From NCBI GenBank assembly GCA_036646055.1, contig JAVXMY010000005.1, positions 62,001 to 126,000 of the forward strand: DNA of 64,000 bases. The letters are read 5' to 3'. Made by a program: the position numbers and the translations under genes. The stretch is from JAVWMQ01 sp036646055 (GTDB taxonomy: Bacteria; Bacillota; Clostridia; Peptostreptococcales; Anaerovoracaceae). Position 1 is the first letter of the stretch, and every line of letters starts with the position of its first letter. Positions 51,557 to 60,689 of the stretch are shown here, piece after piece. The notes beneath the pieces are model-generated. The model saw nothing but the letters and a program-made list of their open reading frames with translations, was not told the origin of the DNA and ran no database searches.

Positions 51557-52789
51557 TTAGGCTTGTCCCTTTAAATATTTGGCTCTTTCATCATCTGGAA
51601 CCATGTTTCCTCCTGTAGCCCATACAATATGGTAACCATGGTCAGGATACTTGTCTGAAATTGGCTTAACACAAGGGAAAACAGCACAGGCTGAAGGCTC
51701 AATAAATATATTTTCTATATCATAGAGATCCTTTAATAGTGGCAATAAGCGTTCATCTTTAACTGTGAAGCATCCATCTAGGATTTTTTCGGAAACCTGG
51801 GATACTAAAGCGGAAGGACGACCAACAGCAAGACCGTCTGCAATAGTTTTGCCATCTAGACCAATATCTGAAATTGCGATTTTTTCGTGTAGTCCAGTTA
51901 CAAGGCCAAGAGTCATACAAGGTGCCATAGTAGGTTCGACAAAGTAAATATGTGAATGTTTGCCAAAGTATTCTTTGATACCAAAAGCAATACCACCAGG
52001 TGCGCCACCAACTCCGCAAGGAATATAAACATTTAGTGGGTGATCTTCGTCAACAATTAAGTTCTTTTCATCAAAATACTTCTTAAGTCGCTTGCCTGCA
52101 ACTGAATATCCAAGGAACAAGTCGGAAGAGTTTTCATCATCAACAAAGTGGCACATTGGATCTCTAGCTGCCTCCTTACGACCTTCGGCAACTGCCTTTT
52201 GATAATCGTCTTGATATTCAACAACTTTAGCACCTTTAGCTCTAAGCATATCCTTTTTCCACTGACGAGCATCACTAGACATATGTACTGTAACTTTAAA
52301 ACCAAGCTTAGCGCTAATAATTCCTATACTTAGACCTAAATTACCAGTTGATCCTACAGCAACGCTATAATTGGAAAATAAGGCTTTAAATTGGTCTGTT
52401 GCTATAATACTATAGTCATCATCTAAACTTAGGATATTATTTTTTATTGCGATTTTTTCTGCTAGTTTTAGAACCTCATAAATTCCACCTCTAGCTTTTA
52501 CTGAACCGGAGATTGGTAACTTGGCATCTTCCTTAAGCATTAATCTTCCAGTTACTCCTAAGGCTGATGCCATTTTAGGAATGTCTGTTAAAGGTGATTC
52601 GATTATACCATTTGAAACCTTAGTTTCAGGAAAAGCAGCCATAATATACGGCGCAAATCTAGCAAGTCTGGCTTCTGCTTCTTCTATGTCTTTTTTAGAA
52701 TATGGCAAATTACTTGGCACAATCTCTAGATTTTTATTAAAATAAAATATTTCTTCTGCATTTTTCATTTTTTCTTTTAGTTTATTCAT
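51557..52789 (-). CDS. dsdA: D-serine ammonia-lyase (DsdA type)
   Basis: A 410-residue PLP enzyme of fold type II. The PLP lysine is Lys98 in LPISGSVKARGGIYEVL; the phosphate loop is in VAVGSTGNLGLSIGIISA (about 140-158), and VYIPCGVGGAPGGIAFGIKE lies near 258-277. EAEARLARFAPYIMAAFPET near the start and VWATGGNMVPD at the end match DsdA. It splits D-serine to pyruvate and ammonia. The N-terminal tail is about 30 residues shorter than in E. coli. AGGAGGACAA precedes the ATG. Confidence 0.88.
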   Translation of the reverse strand: MNKLKEKMKNAEEIFYFNKNLEIVPSNLPYSKKDIEEAEARLARFAPYIMAAFPETKVSNGIIESPLTDIPKMASALGVTGRLMLKEDAKLPISGSVKARGGIYEVLKLAEKIAIKNNILSLDDDYSIIATDQFKALFSNYSVAVGSTGNLGLSIGIISAKLGFKVTVHMSSDARQWKKDMLRAKGAKVVEYQDDYQKAVAEGRKEAARDPMCHFVDDENSSDLFLGYSVAGKRLKKYFDEKNLIVDEDHPLNVYIPCGVGGAPGGIAFGIKEYFGKHSHIYFVEPTMAPCMTLGLVTGLHEKIAISDIGLDGKTIADGLAVGRPSALVSQVSEKILDGCFTVKDERLLPLLKDLYDIENIFIEPSACAVFPCVKPISDKYPDHGYHIVWATGGNMVPDDERAKYLKGQA

Positions 52790-52815
52790 AAAATTGTCCT
52801 CCTAAACATAACTTG

Positions 52816-52844
52816 ATTCTATCACTTTTATTGGTCATCTTCAA
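52816..52844 (-). promoter_or_regulatory. Promoter of the D-serine ammonia-lyase gene
   Basis: On the minus strand TTGAAG (52844-52839), 17 bases, TAGAAT (52821-52816). Confidence 0.55.
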
Positions 52845-52854
52845 ACATATATTT

Positions 52855-52883
52855 GTGACATATTAACATAATCGTGGTATAAT
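52855..52883 (+). promoter_or_regulatory. Promoter of the FAD oxidoreductase pair
   Basis: GTGACA (52855-52860), 17 bases, TATAAT (52878-52883) with an upstream TG (extended -10). Confidence 0.6.
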
Positions 52884-52905
52884 CTATTGAGATTTGGAGG
52901 TAATA

Positions 52906-54060
52906 ATGAAAGATGTCATCATAATAGGTGGTGGAGCTGCAGGCTTGGCAGTTTCAAGCTACATATCATTGGAGAACAAGGATATGAACATACTTTTAAT
53001 TGAAAAAAAAGATCAGCAAGGTAAGAAGGTTGCAGCTTCAGGAAATGGAAGGTGCAATATTTCCAATGTAAGATGCAGAAACATTGAAGAAACAATTAAT
53101 TTTTTTCATAAACTTGGCATTGAAATACAAGAAGATCTAGAAGGCAGATATTACCCAAAATCAAATAAGGCTAAAGATGTTGTTAAGGCATTATCATATA
53201 GCTTTAAAAATGAAAACATTAATTTAAAGTTAAATGAAAATGTAGAAAAGATAGAGAAAATAGAAGATTGCTTTGTTGTTAAAACAAATAAAAATGAATA
53301 TAAAGGCAAAAATGTTGTCATTGCAACAGGTGGCAAGTCATCACCTGGTTTTGGTAGTACTGGTGATGGATATTCTTTTGCTAAAAAGCTAGGACATTCT
53401 GTCAATAAACTATCACCAGTTTTAACTTCAATGGAGGGAAATATCCCAGGAAGTTTTGCAGGAGTTCGTGCGAAAGGTATTTTTACTTTGTACCAAAATC
53501 GGTCAGTTGTATTTTCTGAGCCTGGAGAAGTACAGTTTACTAAAGATGGTATTTCGGGTATTTGTGTCTTTAATGGGAGTAGATTTCTATCTATTGACGA
53601 AAACACTTCATTTAGAGATTACAAAGCCTCTGTGGATTTTTTTCCAGAAACTCACGTGGATCAGCTTAAGGAGCTTATTTTTAAAAGACTAAAGGATGGC
53701 AGATTATCTTATGAGGATACCTTGCTAACTATGGTAAATGAACAGATTGCAAGGTTTTTGTTAGATCAGTTTGCAGAATTATCTTTTGAGGAGATTGCAG
53801 AAGAAATTGGAAAAAAACTTAAATGTTTTGAAATAAATATTACTGGAGCATCAGGATGGAAAAATGCTCAGTGCACTAAAGGCGGAATCCCTTTAGAAGA
53901 AGTTTTTATAGATTCATCAATGTCTAAAATTGTTGATGGGCTATATTTTGCCGGAGAGATACTTGATTTTGATGGGCCTTGTGGAGGCTTTAATCTTCAA
54001 AACGCGTGGGATACGGCTATAAAAGTTGGGAGAAAAATATGTATAGAATACACCAAATAA
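52906..54060 (+). CDS. NAD(P)/FAD-dependent oxidoreductase (HI0933/BaiN family)
   Basis: ATG 52906 is five bases after TTGGAGGT; an in-frame upstream TTG overlaps that site. The 384-residue flavoprotein begins DVIIIGGGAAGLAVSSYI (FAD-binding), has GKKVAASGNGRCNISN (about 41-56), NVVIATGGKSSPGFGSTGDGY (about 138-158), GAKGG-like CTKGGIPLEEV (about 323) and GLYFAGEILDFDGPCGGFNLQNAWDTA (about 347-373). The family includes the reductases of bile-acid metabolism, but most members have unknown substrates. It overlaps the next FAD gene by 22 bases. Confidence 0.85.
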   Translation: MKDVIIIGGGAAGLAVSSYISLENKDMNILLIEKKDQQGKKVAASGNGRCNISNVRCRNIEETINFFHKLGIEIQEDLEGRYYPKSNKAKDVVKALSYSFKNENINLKLNENVEKIEKIEDCFVVKTNKNEYKGKNVVIATGGKSSPGFGSTGDGYSFAKKLGHSVNKLSPVLTSMEGNIPGSFAGVRAKGIFTLYQNRSVVFSEPGEVQFTKDGISGICVFNGSRFLSIDENTSFRDYKASVDFFPETHVDQLKELIFKRLKDGRLSYEDTLLTMVNEQIARFLLDQFAELSFEEIAEEIGKKLKCFEINITGASGWKNAQCTKGGIPLEEVFIDSSMSKIVDGLYFAGEILDFDGPCGGFNLQNAWDTAIKVGRKICIEYTK

Positions 54061-55535
54061 AGTTAGATATTGGAGAAAGCTGGAATGTGATTCCAGAGAG
54101 AATTAAGAGAAAAGTTAAAAATTCAAATCTTAATATTACTTCATGGGAAGTTGTTAAAGAGTCAATCGATGCAAGGGATAAGGGGGATCTTAAACTAGTT
54201 TATTCTGTTGATTTTGAGTGTGATGAAGAAATTCAATGTGACAAAGCTCCTCAGATGGATTACATTCCTGTTGAATGTAACTTGGACAAAAGCGTTAGAC
54301 CTGTAGTAATCGGCTTTGGGCCGTCAGGAATTTTTGCAGCATTAACTTTAGCACAAATGGGATACAGACCCATTGTTCTTGAAAGAGGCAAGGCTGTGGG
54401 AGAAAGATATGCAGATGTACAAAAATTCTGGAAAGAGGGAGTTTTGAACCCAGAGTCAAACGTTCAGTTTGGTGAAGGTGGAGCCGGAACATTTAGTGAT
54501 GGTAAATTAACTACTGGAATTAAGGATTACAGAATGAGAAAGGTTGCAGTAGAGTTTGTAAACTTTGGTGCACAAGAAGAGATATTATATAAACAAAAAC
54601 CTCATATTGGCACTGATGTACTCAAAACCGTAGTTTCAAATATGAGAAAAGAGATTATTAAATTAGGTGGAGAAGTTAGGTTTGGCGCTAAAGTTACTAA
54701 TATGGAAGTAGTGGATAATAAGGTTAAATCATTAGAAATAAATGGTCAAGAAACTCTTGAATGTAGTCAGGTTATTTTGGCAATTGGTCATAGTGCTAGG
54801 GATACATTTGAAATGCTATTAAAGACAGGTCTTGAAATGGAGCAAAAACCATTTTCTATTGGACTTAGAATTGAACATCCTCAGGAAGTAATTAATGTTT
54901 CTCAATATGGCAGATCTGCTCAGGCTAGTAAACTTGGTCCTGCTGATTATAAACTTTCTTATCATACTAAAAAAGATAAGAGAGGAGTTTATACATTCTG
55001 TATGTGCCCAGGTGGTGAAGTAATTAATGCTTCTTCAGAAGAAGGCTATTTAGTTACTAATGGAATGAGTAACAGTAAGCGTGATAGCGGCATTGCAAAC
55101 TCAGCCATTTTATGTGATGTTAGACCGGAGGATTTTGAATCAAACCATCCATTAGCAGGAGTGGAATTTCAACGCAAATACGAAAAACTTGCATTTGAAG
55201 CAAGTAAGGGTAAGTATCAAATTCCAAAGAGCAGCTACAGAGATTTTGAAGCATCAAGACTTGCAAAGTGTTTGCCAAAGTTTGCTTTAGAAGCCATACT
55301 AGAAGCTATGCCAGTTTTCGGTAGAAAAATCAGAGGCTTTAACGATAATAAATCAGTTCTAAAAGGGATTGAAAGTAGAAGTTCATCTCCAGTAAGATTA
55401 GTTAGAGATAGAAGTTTTAACAGTTCGATTGAAGGCCTTTATCCTGTAGGCGAAGGTGCTGGATATGCTGGCGGAATTGTATCAGCAGCAGTTGATGGAA
55501 TCAAGGTAGCAGAAAGAGTAATCTTAGGTCAATAA
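54039..55535 (+). CDS. FAD-dependent oxidoreductase of unknown substrate
   Basis: ATG 54039, after GGGAGAAA, lies inside the end of the preceding gene; frames starting further upstream have no homology. The 498-residue product has a short N-terminal alpha/beta domain (about 1-80, RIHQIKLDIGESWNVIPERI), the FAD motif VVIGFGPSGIFAALTLAQMG (about 88-107), and FGEGGAGTFSDGKLTTGIKD (about 144-163), IGLRIEHPQ, TFCMCPGGEVINASSEEG and YPVGEGAGYAGGIVSAAVDGIKVAE near the end. This is the large uncharacterised FAD-dehydrogenase family next to the preceding type in many Firmicutes. Confidence 0.82.
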   Translation: MYRIHQIKLDIGESWNVIPERIKRKVKNSNLNITSWEVVKESIDARDKGDLKLVYSVDFECDEEIQCDKAPQMDYIPVECNLDKSVRPVVIGFGPSGIFAALTLAQMGYRPIVLERGKAVGERYADVQKFWKEGVLNPESNVQFGEGGAGTFSDGKLTTGIKDYRMRKVAVEFVNFGAQEEILYKQKPHIGTDVLKTVVSNMRKEIIKLGGEVRFGAKVTNMEVVDNKVKSLEINGQETLECSQVILAIGHSARDTFEMLLKTGLEMEQKPFSIGLRIEHPQEVINVSQYGRSAQASKLGPADYKLSYHTKKDKRGVYTFCMCPGGEVINASSEEGYLVTNGMSNSKRDSGIANSAILCDVRPEDFESNHPLAGVEFQRKYEKLAFEASKGKYQIPKSSYRDFEASRLAKCLPKFALEAILEAMPVFGRKIRGFNDNKSVLKGIESRSSSPVRLVRDRSFNSSIEGLYPVGEGAGYAGGIVSAAVDGIKVAERVILGQ

Positions 55536-55546
55536 ATTTAAATAAA

Positions 55547-55588
55547 AAAGTCATTCAATGGTTAATCCAAAGAATGACTTTATTTTTT
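55547..55588. terminator. Bidirectional terminator between the FAD gene and gpmI
   Basis: AAAGTCATTC (55547-55556) with GAATGACTTT (55572-55581), A-run before and T-run after. Confidence 0.85.
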
Positions 55589-57108
55589 TATTTAATAAGT
55601 GATTTACCAGTCATTTCAGCTGGGATGTCAATATTCATTAAATCAAGTAGAGTAGGGGCTAAATCAGCCAATTTACCACCTTCTAATAACTCTTTTGGCT
55701 CATTAGCAATATGAACTAAGGGTACCTTGTTTAGTGAATGTGCTGTAATAACGTTGCTATCTTCATCAAGCATAACATCGGCATTACCGTGATCAGCGGT
55801 TAGAAGTATTTGTCCATCCAGAGATAATACCTTATTTACAACTTTTTCTACGCATACATCTAAAGCTTCAATTGCTTTAACAGCAGCATCCATAATTCCA
55901 GTGTGGCCAACCATATCTGCATTGGCAAAATTTAAGATAATTAAATCGTATTTATCAGCTACCTCAACTAATTTATCTGTTACAGCAAAAGCACTCATCT
56001 CAGGCTGTAAATCGTAAGTTGCAACTTTAGGGGAAGGAATTAATTCTCTATCCTCTAATGGATTTGCCTCTTCAACTCCACCGTTAAAGAAAAATGTTAC
56101 ATGGGCATACTTCTCTGTTTCGGCAATTCTAAGCTGTTTAAGACCTAGATTAGAAACGTATTCACCTAAAGTATTTGATAAAACCTGGGGTGGGTAAGCC
56201 ACCTTAACATTAGGAAGGGTGGAATCGTAATTAGTCATAGTTACGTAGTTAATATTTGATGGAACTTTTTCTCGTTTAAAACCATCAAAAGTTTTATCTA
56301 CAAAAGTTCTAGTTATTTCTCTACCTCTGTCTGGTCTAAAGTTAAACATAATTATTGAATCATTATCATTAACAGTTCCTTTAGAATCAATTACAGTAGG
56401 AAGAACAAATTCATCGTTTTGGTTATTAGCATAAGAATTTTCTATAGCTAAAGTTGCAGTAGCTGCTGTAGGACCTACGCCTAGAGCAATAGCATCATAA
56501 GCTAGTTTAACTCTGTCCCATCTTTGATCTCTGTCCATAGAGTAATATCTGCCAGAAATAGTTGCAATCTTACCAACTCCAACTGATTTCATATAATCCT
56601 CAATTTGAGAAATATAATCTATGGCACATCTTGGTGGAACGTCTCTACCATCTAAGAAGCAGTGAAGATAAACCTTAGTTAACCCTCTATTTTTAGCAAG
56701 TAAAATCAAAGCCTTTAAATGGTCTATGTGGCTATGTACTCCTCCATCAGATAAAAGTCCAAATATGTGTAGTGCAGAATTATTTTTTTGGGCAAAATCC
56801 GCGCCCTCTGTTAGAATAGAGTTTTCAAAGAATGTTTTTTCATCGATTGCTTTTGTGATTCTAGTTAGTTCTTGGTAAACAATTCTACCAGCTCCAATGT
56901 TAAGATGTCCAACCTCAGAGTTACCCATTTGACCATCTGGCAAACCTACGTCTAAGCCGGAGGCACCTATAACCGTATTAGGATATTTATTAAAAATTTT
57001 ATGGATATTTGGAGTGTTGGCCTTAGCAATTGCATTGCCATAACTGTTATTATTTACCCCAAATCCATCTAAAATCATTAGCATTGTTGGTTTGTTTTTG
57101 ATATTCAT
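55588..57108 (-). CDS. gpmI: 2,3-Bisphosphoglycerate-independent phosphoglycerate mutase
   Basis: The start is ATG at 57108 with AGAGGAATAAA upstream; the open frame runs 192 bases further, but that part is antisense to addA and not homologous. The 506-residue enzyme has MLMILDGFGVNNNSYGNAIA (metal site), QMGNSEVGHLNIGAGR with the catalytic Ser (about 58-73), HSHIDHLKALI, HCFLDGRDVPP (about 148-158), YYSMDRDQRWDR, NADMVGHTG and TADHGNADVM. It interconverts 3- and 2-phosphoglycerate. It is divergent from addA. Confidence 0.95.
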   Translation of the reverse strand: MNIKNKPTMLMILDGFGVNNNSYGNAIAKANTPNIHKIFNKYPNTVIGASGLDVGLPDGQMGNSEVGHLNIGAGRIVYQELTRITKAIDEKTFFENSILTEGADFAQKNNSALHIFGLLSDGGVHSHIDHLKALILLAKNRGLTKVYLHCFLDGRDVPPRCAIDYISQIEDYMKSVGVGKIATISGRYYSMDRDQRWDRVKLAYDAIALGVGPTAATATLAIENSYANNQNDEFVLPTVIDSKGTVNDNDSIIMFNFRPDRGREITRTFVDKTFDGFKREKVPSNINYVTMTNYDSTLPNVKVAYPPQVLSNTLGEYVSNLGLKQLRIAETEKYAHVTFFFNGGVEEANPLEDRELIPSPKVATYDLQPEMSAFAVTDKLVEVADKYDLIILNFANADMVGHTGIMDAAVKAIEALDVCVEKVVNKVLSLDGQILLTADHGNADVMLDEDSNVITAHSLNKVPLVHIANEPKELLEGGKLADLAPTLLDLMNIDIPAEMTGKSLIK

Positions 57109-57133
57109 TTTATTCCTCTTTCTTAAGTAATAT

Positions 57134-57163
57134 TTGATTATATTATAGCATAAATGATATAAT
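57134..57163 (+). promoter_or_regulatory. Candidate promoter of addA
   Basis: TTGATT (57134-57139), 18 bases, TATAAT (57158-57163), 31 bases before the start codon. Confidence 0.5.
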
Positions 57164-57193
57164 ATAAAAAGTATAACAAAGGAGAGAAATCTA

Positions 57194-60100
57194 ATGAAAT
57201 GGACAAAAGAACAGCAGATGGCAATATCTACTAGAAATAAAAATATGTTAGTATCAGCAGCAGCAGGATCAGGTAAAACTGCTGTTTTAGTTGAGCGCAT
57301 AATTAGGCTTATTTTAGATGATAGAGTATCAATTGATAATATCTTAGTAGTTACCTTTACAAAAGCCGCAGCATCAGAGATGAAAGAAAAAATAATAAAG
57401 GCAATAAAAAAGGAGATAGTAAGTAATCCTAAAAATGCAAAGTTAATGAGAAATCAATTGGAACTTGCTGCAAATGCTTCTATTTCAACATTCCACTCTT
57501 TTTCTTTAAATATCATTAAGAAGTATTTTTATATTATAGATGTTAATCCAAAGATGAAAATAATGGATGAGCCTCAAGGGGTTCTTATGAAAAAAGCAGC
57601 TATAGATAATGTTTTTAATCAATTTTTTGAAAATAAAGGGGATGATTTTGTTGAGTTTGTCAAGGCTTACGGGTCCTCTAAAAATGATGATGCTCTTAAG
57701 GATTCTATAGTATCTCTTTATGATAAAATTCAAAGTATACCAGACCCATGGCAATGGTTAGAGAAAAAAAACAAGGATTTATTTAATGTAGAAAGCACAT
57801 TTGTTAATAGTAAGTCCTTTGAAGTATTTATTGAAGTTGTACAAGATAAGATAACTAATGCTATTAAAATAACAAAAGAAATTCAAGACTATTTAAATTC
57901 ATTAAATTTGCATAGACATGGAGATAATCTTAATGCTTCTATTGTTGAACTAAAAGAAATGTATGATTATTGTAGGCAAAATGAGTTTGATAAAGTTGGT
58001 GCTAGGATGAATGCTTTTAAGTTTCCTGTTTTAAGAACTAAGGGAGAAGAAAAGGCAATATACACTGAAGAAGAAAAAACAGTAGTAAATACTTATAAAG
58101 ATATTGTTAATTCTAGTTTTAAAGATTTAAAGAAAAAAATATTTAATCAGCCTTTGATGAATCATATAGAAGATATTAAAATGACAATACCAAGTGTGAT
58201 AATGTTAAGTGACTTACTAAAGGCTTTTCATGAAGAATACAGGGCAGATAAGGCTGACAAGAATTTGATAGATTTCAATGATATAGAACATTATGCAATT
58301 GAAATTTTAAAAGATAAAGAAGTGTCTAATGAGATTAGAAATAAGTATGAACATATATTTATAGATGAATATCAAGATAGTAACTTTATTCAAGAAGAAA
58401 TTATAAATAGCATTAAGCGAGAAAATAATTTATTTATGGTAGGGGATGTTAAGCAGAGTATTTATAGTTTTAGATTAGCTGAACCAAAGATTTTTAAAGA
58501 AAAATACAATAATTACAAAAATAAATTAGAACCTAATTCTATTGTAATTGATTTAAATAAAAACTTTAGAAGTAAAGAAGCAATTATTAATAGTGTTAAC
58601 TATGTGTTTGAAGATTTAATTGATGATTACAAAGGTCAGGAGTTAAACCCAGGTGTTTCCTGTGATGATATCTATAATTTCACACCAGAAATTCATCTTA
58701 TTAATACTAACAAAGAAGAAATGGATTTCTCCTTAGATAGTGATAATGAGGAAGAGGTTCAACTAGGAGCAGAATTATTCGATCTTAAGGCTACTGAAGT
58801 AGAAGCCTTACAGGTTGTTTCTGAAATACAGGATAAACTAGGCGAAGAATATTTTGATCATAAGAATAATAAGATTTCCAAATTTCAATATAAGGATATG
58901 GTTATTTTGCTAAGAAGTGTTAAAAACAGAGGATCAGTTTTTTATAACACATTATTAGATCATGGAATACCAGTTTTTATTGATAGTAGTGAAGGATACT
59001 TTGATAGTTTAGAAATTCTATCATTAATAGATATACTAAAAATTATAGATAATAGCAATGATGATATAGCTTTGCTTTCTGCATTGAGAAGCCCAATTTT
59101 TTCTTTTTCAATAGATCAACTTATTGAAATAAGAAAAGAAAACAAGAAGGGGACATACGCTGAATCCTATGAGAAGTACCTTGAAACTGGTAATGATGAA
59201 GAAATTATAAAAAAGATAAATGATTTCAAAACAAGAATTACAAAATGGAAGAAGGAAGCTAGGTTTATGCCTATTGATGACTTCATTTGGAAACTAATAT
59301 ACGAAAGTGGAATCTACCTTTCCTTTAGTGCACTTCCTGGTGGAAATCAGAGGAAAGTTAATTTAAATGCATTTTTGGATAAGGCTAAGGCCTATAGGGA
59401 TACTGGAGACAATACTATTTATGGCCTTTTGGAGTATATTGGTAAGTTAAAGAAAAATGTTAAAGTAGGTCAGTCAGTAACTATATCAGAAAACGATGAT
59501 GTAGTTCAAATTACAACTATACATAAAAGTAAAGGGCTTGAATATCCAATTGTTATAATTCCTTGTTTACATTTAAAAACAAAATATAGTTCCATTAATA
59601 AAATTGGAGATTTTAATAGGGATATGGGTCTTGGTCTTTCATATGTAAATAGTAAGGATAAGTGGACTAAGAATACCCTTATTCAATATGGCATAAATTA
59701 CAGTAAGCGTATGGAAGAAATGGAAGAGGAAATTCGGGTATTATATGTAGCTCTTACTAGAGCTAAGGATCAACTAATTTTAATTGGATCTATGCAAAAG
59801 GATTTTTTGGAATTAGTCAAAAATGATTTAGATAAATTTAAAACGAAAACCCTATTGGAAATGATTTACCGTCCTCAAAAATCAAATGCTTTTAAATACA
59901 TAGAAAAAAATCAAAATGACTTTACTATTAATAACAAGAATAATGAATCACAAGAGTTAGATACTATTGTCAAGATAGAAGATTTTAATCAAGATGTTTA
60001 TAATTTTGTTAACAGAAGATTATCCTTTGAATATCCAGATAAGGATATGCTATCTATGAAATCTAAGTTTTCTGTTTCTGAATTAAATAATGATTATGCT

Positions 60101-60625
60101 CCAAATGTGACATTAAAAACTTTAGATGAAAAAGAAAAATCAATAGAAGGAGTTGTTAGAGGTAGTCTTTATCATTTAGTAATGGAGAAAATTGATTTTT
60201 CATTGGCTCTAACTGAAGGGATACCATATATTGAAAAAAGTATTAACCAAATGGTTTCAGACAATATTATAAGTGAGGAAGAACTGGGCCAAATTAACAT
60301 AGCTGGAATAAACGATTTTTTCCATACGGATATAGGCAAGAGGGCAGCAAATAATAATCCTGTAAAAGAGCAGGCGTTTACTATGGTTCACAAAATAAAT
60401 GATTGCCAAGTTTTGGTACAAGGGGTTATGGACTGTTTTTTTGAGGAAAATGGTAAGTTAGTAATAATTGATTATAAGACTAATAAGAACACAGAAAATA
60501 TAGAAAAAATATATATAAAGCAGCTTGAACTATATAAAGAAGCATTGATGAAGAGTACGGGTAAAGAGGTTTCCCAATGTTGGTTATATCTTTTTGGAGA
60601 AGGTAAGGGCGTAAGAGTGATATAA
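57194..60625 (+). CDS. addA: ATP-dependent helicase/nuclease subunit A (AddA)
   Basis: A 1143-residue UvrD-like helicase-nuclease. Motifs in order: Walker A VSAAAGSGKTAVLVERI (about 19-35), VTFTKAAASEMKEKI (about 53-67), IFIDEYQDSNFIQEEI (about 390), MVGDVKQSIYSFRLAEP (about 416), TTIHKSKGLEYPIVIIPC (about 775), EEIRVLYVALTRAKDQLILIG (about 846), and the nuclease motif GVMDCFFEENGKLVIIDYKTNK near 1080-1100. With AddB it resects double-strand breaks. AddB normally sits directly upstream but is absent here; the gene has its own promoter. GGAGAGAAA precedes the ATG. Confidence 0.93.
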   Translation: MKWTKEQQMAISTRNKNMLVSAAAGSGKTAVLVERIIRLILDDRVSIDNILVVTFTKAAASEMKEKIIKAIKKEIVSNPKNAKLMRNQLELAANASISTFHSFSLNIIKKYFYIIDVNPKMKIMDEPQGVLMKKAAIDNVFNQFFENKGDDFVEFVKAYGSSKNDDALKDSIVSLYDKIQSIPDPWQWLEKKNKDLFNVESTFVNSKSFEVFIEVVQDKITNAIKITKEIQDYLNSLNLHRHGDNLNASIVELKEMYDYCRQNEFDKVGARMNAFKFPVLRTKGEEKAIYTEEEKTVVNTYKDIVNSSFKDLKKKIFNQPLMNHIEDIKMTIPSVIMLSDLLKAFHEEYRADKADKNLIDFNDIEHYAIEILKDKEVSNEIRNKYEHIFIDEYQDSNFIQEEIINSIKRENNLFMVGDVKQSIYSFRLAEPKIFKEKYNNYKNKLEPNSIVIDLNKNFRSKEAIINSVNYVFEDLIDDYKGQELNPGVSCDDIYNFTPEIHLINTNKEEMDFSLDSDNEEEVQLGAELFDLKATEVEALQVVSEIQDKLGEEYFDHKNNKISKFQYKDMVILLRSVKNRGSVFYNTLLDHGIPVFIDSSEGYFDSLEILSLIDILKIIDNSNDDIALLSALRSPIFSFSIDQLIEIRKENKKGTYAESYEKYLETGNDEEIIKKINDFKTRITKWKKEARFMPIDDFIWKLIYESGIYLSFSALPGGNQRKVNLNAFLDKAKAYRDTGDNTIYGLLEYIGKLKKNVKVGQSVTISENDDVVQITTIHKSKGLEYPIVIIPCLHLKTKYSSINKIGDFNRDMGLGLSYVNSKDKWTKNTLIQYGINYSKRMEEMEEEIRVLYVALTRAKDQLILIGSMQKDFLELVKNDLDKFKTKTLLEMIYRPQKSNAFKYIEKNQNDFTINNKNNESQELDTIVKIEDFNQDVYNFVNRRLSFEYPDKDMLSMKSKFSVSELNNDYAPNVTLKTLDEKEKSIEGVVRGSLYHLVMEKIDFSLALTEGIPYIEKSINQMVSDNIISEEELGQINIAGINDFFHTDIGKRAANNNPVKEQAFTMVHKINDCQVLVQGVMDCFFEENGKLVIIDYKTNKNTENIEKIYIKQLELYKEALMKSTGKEVSQCWLYLFGEGKGVRVI

Positions 60626-60630
60626 TTAAA

Positions 60631-60662
60631 AAAGACTTAGAAATTAATCTAAGTCTTTTTTT
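60631..60662. terminator. Bidirectional terminator between addA and gdhA
   Basis: AAAGACTTAG (60631-60640) with CTAAGTCTTT (60649-60658), A-run before and T-run after. Confidence 0.88.
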
Positions 60663-60689
60663 ATATACATTTTTGTTAAACTGTTTAGT

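Noticed and set aside
57109..57300. N-terminal extension of the gpmI frame by 64 residues
   Set aside because: The extension is antisense to addA, has no homology to phosphoglycerate mutase, and a good ribosome binding site precedes ATG 57108.
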